From positions 496,001 through 560,000 of the forward strand of contig NZ_SADT02000002.1 of the NCBI RefSeq assembly GCF_004016445.2: DNA of 64,000 nt. The letters are read 5' to 3'. The stretch comes from Mesorhizobium sp. M2E.F.Ca.ET.219.01.1.1. Its GTDB lineage: Bacteria > Pseudomonadota > Alphaproteobacteria > Rhizobiales > Rhizobiaceae. The notes beneath the pieces are model-generated. The model saw only the letters and a program-made list of their open reading frames with translations, did no database searches and had not been told where the DNA came from. Shown here piece by piece: positions 59,191-64,000 of the stretch. Numbering within the stretch: position 1 is the stretch's first letter; every line of letters begins with the position of its first letter. Both the position numbers and the translations under genes were made by a program.

Positions 59191-60357
59191 ATGACCGCAT
59201 GCATCGTCGGCTGGGCGCATTCGCGCTTCGGCAAGCTCGAAGGCGAGACGCTGGAGGGCCTGATCACCAAGGTTGCCGTCGAGGCGCTCGACCATGCCGG
59301 AATCGGCCCTGACGATGTCGACGAGATCGTGCTTGGCCATTTCAACGCCGGCTTCTCGCCGCAGGATTTCACAGCGAGCCTCGTGCTGCAGGCCGACGAC
59401 CGGTTGCGTTTCAAGCCGGCGACGCGCGTCGAGAATGCCTGCGCCACCGGCTCGGCCGCCGTCCGGCAAGGCATCCGCGCCATTGACGCCAACGCCGCCC
59501 GCATCGTGCTGGTGGTCGGCGCCGAGCAGATGACGACCACGCCGGGTCCCGAGATCGGCAAGAACCTGCTCAAGGCATCCTACCTGCCGGAAGACGGCGA
59601 AACGCCGGCGGGCTTTGCCGGCGTCTTCGGCAAGATCGCGCAGGCCTATTTCCAGCGCTATGGCGATCAGTCGGATGCGCTCGCCATGATCGCCGCCAAG
59701 AACCACAAAAACGGTGTCGACAACCCTTATGCGCAGATGCGCAAGGATTTCGGCTATGAGTTCTGCCGCCAGGAAAGCGAGAAGAACCCCTTCGTCGCCG
59801 GTCCGCTGAAGCGCACCGACTGCTCGCTGGTCTCGGACGGCGCGGCCGCTCTTGTGCTCACGGATACCGCCACGGCGCTGAGGATGCGCCGTGCCGTCAC
59901 CTTCCGCTCCAACGAGCATGTCCAGGACTTCTTGCCGATGTCGAAGCGCGACATCCTCGCCTTCGAGGGTTGCGAGCACGCCTGGAACCAGGCGCTGAAG
60001 AAGGCCGGCGTGACGCTCGACGACCTCTCGTTCGTCGAGACGCATGACTGCTTCACAATCGCCGAACTGATCGAATATGAGGCGATGGGTCTGGCCAGGC
60101 CCGGCGAGGGCGCCAGGCTGGCGCTGGACGGCACGACGGCCAAGGACGGCCGCCTGCCGGTCAATCCATCCGGCGGCTTGAAGGCCAAGGGCCACCCGAT
60201 TGGCGCCACCGGGGTCTCGATGCATGTGCTGACCGCCATGCAGTTGACCGGCGAGGCCGGCGGCATCCAGGTGCCGGGCGCGAAGCTCGGCGGCATCTTC
60301 AACATGGGCGGTGCTGCCGTCGCCAATTACGTTTCCATTCTCGACCGCATCAGGTAG
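59191..60357 (+). CDS. Thiolase (acetyl-CoA acetyltransferase family)
   Basis: A 388-residue thiolase of the SCP-x/archaeal-like type. The nucleophilic Cys84 lies in ENACATGSAAV, with further active-site pieces ETHDCFTIAEL and GGLKAKGHPIGATG near the C-terminus. ATG 59191 has GGAGG just upstream; ATG 59179 would lack it. It diverges from betI and shares the promoter region. It may cleave a 3-ketoacyl-CoA in fatty or aromatic acid breakdown; no acyl-CoA partner gene is nearby, so the pathway is open. Confidence 0.9.
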   Translation: MTACIVGWAHSRFGKLEGETLEGLITKVAVEALDHAGIGPDDVDEIVLGHFNAGFSPQDFTASLVLQADDRLRFKPATRVENACATGSAAVRQGIRAIDANAARIVLVVGAEQMTTTPGPEIGKNLLKASYLPEDGETPAGFAGVFGKIAQAYFQRYGDQSDALAMIAAKNHKNGVDNPYAQMRKDFGYEFCRQESEKNPFVAGPLKRTDCSLVSDGAAALVLTDTATALRMRRAVTFRSNEHVQDFLPMSKRDILAFEGCEHAWNQALKKAGVTLDDLSFVETHDCFTIAELIEYEAMGLARPGEGARLALDGTTAKDGRLPVNPSGGLKAKGHPIGATGVSMHVLTAMQLTGEAGGIQVPGAKLGGIFNMGGAAVANYVSILDRIR

Positions 60358-60403
60358 AAGCGGCCCGCATTAAAAGCGCCCTAAGGCGCGTGCGGGAGGC
60401 AGC

Positions 60404-61405
60404 ATGTCCAATCCGGTTCTGATCGAAGTCACGCGCGGCGCGGTGGTCGAAAGCAGGCATCGCGGCGCGATTTCGGTCTTCGACGCCGACGGCAAGGCCG
60501 TCTGGGAGATCGGTGACACGGACCGCCCTGTATTCCCGCGCTCGGCCGTGAAGGCGATTCAGGCGCTGCCGCTGGTCGAATCAGGCGCCGCCGATGCCTA
60601 CGGCTTCGGCAATCGCGAACTGGCGCTGGCGTGCGCCTCGCATTCGGGCGAGCCCGCCCATGTCGAGCTGGCCTCGGCGATGCTCGCCAAGGCAGGACTC
60701 GACAAGACGGCGCTGGAATGCGGCGCCCATTGGCCCAACCATGAGGCCACCATCGCGCTTGCCCGCGCCGGCGCTGTGCCGAGCGCGTTGCACAACAACT
60801 GTTCCGGCAAGCATGCCGGCTTCCTCTGCACATGCGTGCATGCGGGCATCCCCCATCGGGGCTACGTTAGGGAGGGACATGCGCAGCAGGAAATGGTGCG
60901 TGACGCCATGCAATCCGTCACCGGAGCCGCCCACAACGCCGACAATAGCGCGACCGACGGCTGTTCGATCCCGACCTACGCCGTACCGTTGAAGAGTTTT
61001 GCACAGGGCTTTGCCCGCATGGCGACGGGCAGGGGCTTTGCGCCCGAGCGCGCCAAGGCGGCAAAGCGGCTGCTATCGGCCTGCATGGCCGAGCCGTTCC
61101 TTGTCGCCGGCACCGGCAAGGCCGATGTCGCGCTGATGCAGGCAGCACCCGGCCGCATCTTCGTCAAGACCGGCGCCGAAGGCGTCTATTGCGCGGCATT
61201 GCCCGAACTCGGCCTCGGCATCGCCTTGAAATGCGACGACGGCGCCGGCAGGGCGGCGGAGGTGATGATCGCCGCGCTGCTGGCAAAGCTGCTGCGCGCC
61301 GATGAAGCGGTCGCGGCAAAGCTCGCTCAACTCGCGCGTCCCCCGGTCGAAAGCCGCATCGGCGCCAAGGTCGGCCTGCTGCGGCCGACGGCGGCGCTCA
61401 GCTAG
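60404..61405 (+). CDS. L-asparaginase, Rhizobium etli type II
   Basis: A 333-residue enzyme of the thermolabile/inducible rhizobial asparaginase family, unrelated to E. coli AnsA/AnsB. Its beta-lactamase-like active site shows FPRSAVKAIQ with the SxxK pair Ser47/Lys50, ACASHSGEP with a second Ser, and the zinc ligands in NNCSGKHAGF and TDGCSIPTY. It releases aspartate and ammonia from asparagine, useful in soil and nodules. The start is ATG 60404 behind GGGAGG. It lies 46 bases after the thiolase gene and may be co-transcribed. Confidence 0.92.
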   Translation: MSNPVLIEVTRGAVVESRHRGAISVFDADGKAVWEIGDTDRPVFPRSAVKAIQALPLVESGAADAYGFGNRELALACASHSGEPAHVELASAMLAKAGLDKTALECGAHWPNHEATIALARAGAVPSALHNNCSGKHAGFLCTCVHAGIPHRGYVREGHAQQEMVRDAMQSVTGAAHNADNSATDGCSIPTYAVPLKSFAQGFARMATGRGFAPERAKAAKRLLSACMAEPFLVAGTGKADVALMQAAPGRIFVKTGAEGVYCAALPELGLGIALKCDDGAGRAAEVMIAALLAKLLRADEAVAAKLAQLARPPVESRIGAKVGLLRPTAALS

Positions 61406-61500
61406 CGAGGTTTAACCGGCACCGATATGCCGTGCGGGTAAGCTGGGACAAAAATTATGTGCTAGCTTCCTCCCTATCAACGGGGCGTCGGGTTTTGGCC

Positions 61501-62313
61501 ATGCTGGAAGCGGACAAGGTGTTTGCCGGGTCGATCCCGGAAAATTACGATCGCCATATGGTGCCGCTGATTTTCGAGGCCTTTGCCGAAGAGACCGCGC
61601 GGCGGGCGGCGTCCTTCTCACCCTTGGCCCTATTGGAGACCGCCGCGGGCACCGGGGCCGTCACCCGCGCTTTGGCGCCGAAACTCTCTCCCGATGCCAG
61701 CTACATCGTGACCGACCTCAACCAGCCGATGCTCGATTATGCGGCATCGCGCCAGAGGCTCGACAGCCGCATCACCTGGCTCCAGGCCGACGCCCTGAAG
61801 CTGCCCTTCGACGATGCGTCTTTCGACCTCGTCTGCTGCCAGTTCGGCGCGATGTTCTTTCCCGACCGTGTCGCCGCCTATCGCGAGGCAAAGCGCGTCC
61901 TGAAGCCCGGCGGGCACTTCCTGTTCAGCGTATGGGATCGCATCGAGGAGAACATATTCGCGGACGACGTGACGAATGCCCTGGCCAGGATCTTTCCGCA
62001 CGATCCGCCGCGTTTCCTGGCGCGCACGCCGCACGGCTATCACGACAAGGATCTGATCCGCAGCGATCTGTCAGCCGCCGGCTTATCCAATGTAGCCATC
62101 GACACCAGGGCCGAGCAGAGCTGCGCATCCTCGCCGCGCGTTCCGGCCGTTGCGTATTGCCAGGGCACGCTGCTTCGCAACGAGATCGAGGCGAGGGGGG
62201 CCGGGAGCTTGGCATCCGCGACCGACTATGCGGAAGCCGCGATCGCCGAGAGGCACGGCCGCGGCGCGGTTGCCGCCAAGATCCAGGCGCACATTATCGT
62301 GGCCGTTGCTTAG
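61501..62313 (+). CDS. SAM-dependent methyltransferase
   Basis: A 270-residue class I methyltransferase of the UbiE/Methyltransf_11 type. Motif I is LLETAAGTGAVTRALAPKL (about 46-64), followed by VTDLNQPMLDYA, LQADALKLPFDDASFDLVCCQFGAMFFPD and VLKPGGHFLFSVWD. The start at ATG 61501 gives MLEADKVFAGSIPENYDRHMVP, the usual beginning; the upstream in-frame part is not conserved in style. It overlaps the opposite gene by 4 bases at the stop codons. The substrate cannot be told. Confidence 0.85.
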   Translation: MLEADKVFAGSIPENYDRHMVPLIFEAFAEETARRAASFSPLALLETAAGTGAVTRALAPKLSPDASYIVTDLNQPMLDYAASRQRLDSRITWLQADALKLPFDDASFDLVCCQFGAMFFPDRVAAYREAKRVLKPGGHFLFSVWDRIEENIFADDVTNALARIFPHDPPRFLARTPHGYHDKDLIRSDLSAAGLSNVAIDTRAEQSCASSPRVPAVAYCQGTLLRNEIEARGAGSLASATDYAEAAIAERHGRGAVAAKIQAHIIVAVA

Positions 62314-63686
62314 CTCACCTTGTTGCGCTCGACGGTCAGATGCGCATAGCCGCTGTCGCTTGCCTTCGCGAGGTCGCCGGTCACCGGATCGGCCCAGCGC
62401 TGACCGATGATGGCGCCGTTTCGCGCGCCGTCGATGACATTGTCCGAGATGACCGCGGTGCCGGCGCCTTCGACGACCGAAACGACAATGCCGGTGCCCG
62501 CCTGCCGGATGATGTTTCCGCTCGCCACGACATTGCGCAGATACGGTCCCCAGCCGAGTTGCATGCCGTAAAGCGGCGCGTTCTCGACCACATTGCCTGA
62601 AACCGTGGTGTCGGCCTCGGCGCTGATGCCTACGCCGAAGCCGGGCGGGTCGGCCGCGTAGGGACCAACCGTCGTGAGATTGCGCACGATGTTGTTCGAG
62701 CAGACCGCCATGCGGCCGCCCTCGTTGAAATTGACGATCGAGATGCCGTTGGCGGCGCCGTCGACCAGATTGTTACTGAGGATCGCGCCTTCGAAGGAGA
62801 ACTCCGAATAGATCCCGGTCTCGCCCGAGCGCGAGCAGGTGTTGCCGGTGATCTGCAAATTGCTCGCGCTGTTGGCGCGGATCGCGGTGAAGGCGCAGTC
62901 GGAGACGACATTGCCCGAGATGATCACGTTGCCGGCGCGAAAGGCGTTGATGCCGTTGCCGTTCTGGCCGGTGCCGCCGCTTCTTGCGCCGATCCTCTGG
63001 ACGCGGTTGCCGCTGACGATGGTGCCGTCCTCCGCCGCCTGCCAGCGATGCACCAGGATGCCGCCATTGGCGCAATCGGAAACGCTGTTGCCGGAAATCT
63101 CCAGCCCGCCGGCCTCGACCGAATAGATGCCGGCGTCCGCCGCGCCGGAAATGTCGCAGCGGCCGATGCGGCCGACGGCGTGCTCCAGCGCCAGCCCATT
63201 CTTTCCGCTGCCGGTCACCTGGCAATTGTCGATGATGAGATGGCCGACGCGGCGCAGATCGAGCAGCCCTTGCGTGTAGTCGGCCAGCCAGCGGTTGCTG
63301 CCGTCGAAGACGAGGCCGGTAAGCTCGATATGCTCGGCCTGCTCGGCCATCATCAGATGGCCGTTGCCGCCATAGACGATGCGCGTCGCGCCCGGCACGC
63401 CCGACAGGTGCACTCGGGCAGGCAGCTTGAGGTTGGAGACGAGATAGGTGCCGGGCGGCAGGAACACCGGCTGGTCGCGGTCGCTGGCCTCGGCCAGCAT
63501 CTTGGCGAAAACCTTGCTCTGGTCGTCGACCGCGCCCGGCTGCACGCCGATCTCGGTGGCGTCGATCGAGCCGCGCATCGCAGCCATCTCTATGCCGGGC
63601 AGCGATTTCGCCGCTGCCTTGCCGGCACAGACGCCGGCGACGGCGAAGCCGGCGGCCTGGGCAAGCAACGTTCGTCTGTTCAACAT
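62310..63686 (-). CDS. Tat-exported repetitive beta-helix protein (TIGR03808-like)
   Basis: A 458-residue exported protein. The N-terminus MLNRRTLLAQAAGFAVAG has a twin-arginine signal followed by a hydrophobic stretch and AGKAAAK. The rest is a series of parallel beta-helix turns with repeating ISGNxVxDC-type strands, for example ISGNSVSDCANGGILV, VSGNRVQRIG, ISGNVVSDCAF and SGNIIRQAGTGIVV. It resembles the TIGR03808 family of repetitive Tat substrates in rhizobia, whose function is not known. The fold is shared with pectate-lyase-like enzymes, but no catalytic set could be assigned. ATG 63686 is chosen to give the Tat signal. Confidence 0.85.
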   Translation of the reverse strand: MLNRRTLLAQAAGFAVAGVCAGKAAAKSLPGIEMAAMRGSIDATEIGVQPGAVDDQSKVFAKMLAEASDRDQPVFLPPGTYLVSNLKLPARVHLSGVPGATRIVYGGNGHLMMAEQAEHIELTGLVFDGSNRWLADYTQGLLDLRRVGHLIIDNCQVTGSGKNGLALEHAVGRIGRCDISGAADAGIYSVEAGGLEISGNSVSDCANGGILVHRWQAAEDGTIVSGNRVQRIGARSGGTGQNGNGINAFRAGNVIISGNVVSDCAFTAIRANSASNLQITGNTCSRSGETGIYSEFSFEGAILSNNLVDGAANGISIVNFNEGGRMAVCSNNIVRNLTTVGPYAADPPGFGVGISAEADTTVSGNVVENAPLYGMQLGWGPYLRNVVASGNIIRQAGTGIVVSVVEGAGTAVISDNVIDGARNGAIIGQRWADPVTGDLAKASDSGYAHLTVERNKVS

Positions 63687-63792
63687 CGGCACAGGTCCTG
63701 GCGTTTTGCCCCGTCCATCGCAGGAATCGTGCCAGGGTGAACTCACCGGCAAGCCGCTTGTGCAGTCGCCTCGCCAAGCCTAAGTTCATTGG

Positions 63793-64000
63793 ATGAGCAG
63801 AGCTTTTACCCGGGAAGAAGACAGCGAAAACGCCATTGCCGGCGTCGGCGAACGTCCAGTCAGCACGCATCGCAATCTTGTGACCGAGCGTGGTCTCGCC
63901 ATGATCGAGGAGAATCTCGCTGATCTGCGCGACATAATGGCCAAGGCCGAAAGGAAGGGCGATCGCGAGCGCCTCGCGGTTGTTTCACGCGACTTGCGCT
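63793..64000 (+). CDS. GreA/GreB-like transcription elongation factor, 5' end only
   Basis: The window ends after 69 codons. MSRAFTREEDSENA and ERPVSTHRNLVTERGLAMIEENLADLRDIM match the N-terminus of the rhizobial GreA/GreB-family proteins, whose coiled coil enters RNA polymerase's secondary channel and rescues backtracked complexes. The C-terminal FKBP-like domain lies beyond the window. A short gap separates it from the divergent beta-helix gene. Assignment rests on this short segment. Confidence 0.75.
   Translation, partial: MSRAFTREEDSENAIAGVGERPVSTHRNLVTERGLAMIEENLADLRDIMAKAERKGDRERLAVVSRDLR

Overview
The window looks like chromosomal DNA of a Mesorhizobium-type alphaproteobacterium (Hyphomicrobiales, Phyllobacteriaceae). 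This is inferred from the high-GC coding style, from proteins that look rhizobial (FrcB/FrcC/FrcA sugar transporter, the glgPBCA-pgm order, the BetI/BetC/BetA/BetB set, an R. etli-type asparaginase) and from short palindromic intergenic elements familiar from this group. No database search was possible; family names rest on motif recognition.

Region 1 (1-15.3 kb) is a surface-polysaccharide locus. It holds the dTDP-L-rhamnose genes rfbA(partial)-rfbC-rfbB-rfbD, then a clearly AT-richer cassette (about 2.9-8.9 kb) with an ABC-2 polysaccharide exporter (wzm/wzt), a WsaF-like rhamnosyltransferase, a sulfotransferase, an acyltransferase and a SAM methyltransferase with an unusual VEVPVEVR repeat tail. 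High-GC genes follow: a CapD/WbpM-type dehydratase, a GT2 glycosyltransferase, an initiating phosphoglycosyl transferase, and on the minus strand an O-antigen ligase with an NAD-dependent epimerase.

Region 2 (15.5-20.6 kb) makes and recycles PAPS (cysD, fused cysNC, cysQ), which would suit the sulfotransferase. A DegT aminotransferase follows. Region 3 (20.8-26.7 kb) is a sugar (probably fructose) uptake locus: kinase, FucU-like mutarotase and ROK regulator on the minus strand, diverging from frcB-frcC-frcA. Region 4 (26.8-40.2 kb) is a seven-gene glycogen/alpha-glucan run: glgP, glgB, glgC, glgA, pgm, glgX and an alpha-glucosidase.

Region 5 (40.2-49.5 kb) has an isolated TadG/TadE pair, an oligopeptide ABC transporter (oppA, B, C and a fused DF), a small lipoprotein, a ParD/ParE module whose antitoxin is frameshifted, and tRNA-Pro(CGG). 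Region 6 (49.7-52.7 kb) has a mannose-1-phosphate guanylyltransferase fused to an AGE-family isomerase, and a frameshifted DUF1275 membrane protein gene. Region 7 (52.7-59.1 kb) is an osmoprotection operon betI-betC-[threonine dehydratase-like]-betA-betB. Region 8 (59.2-64 kb) has a thiolase, an asparaginase, a methyltransferase, a Tat-exported beta-helix protein and the start of a GreA/GreB-like factor.

The most notable points are the transferred O-antigen cassette with its methyltransferase repeat tail, the ManC-AGE fusion, the dehydratase inside the bet operon, the broken antitoxin next to an intact toxin, and several families of dispersed or tandem intergenic repeats. No CRISPR array, prophage, transposase or rRNA was seen.
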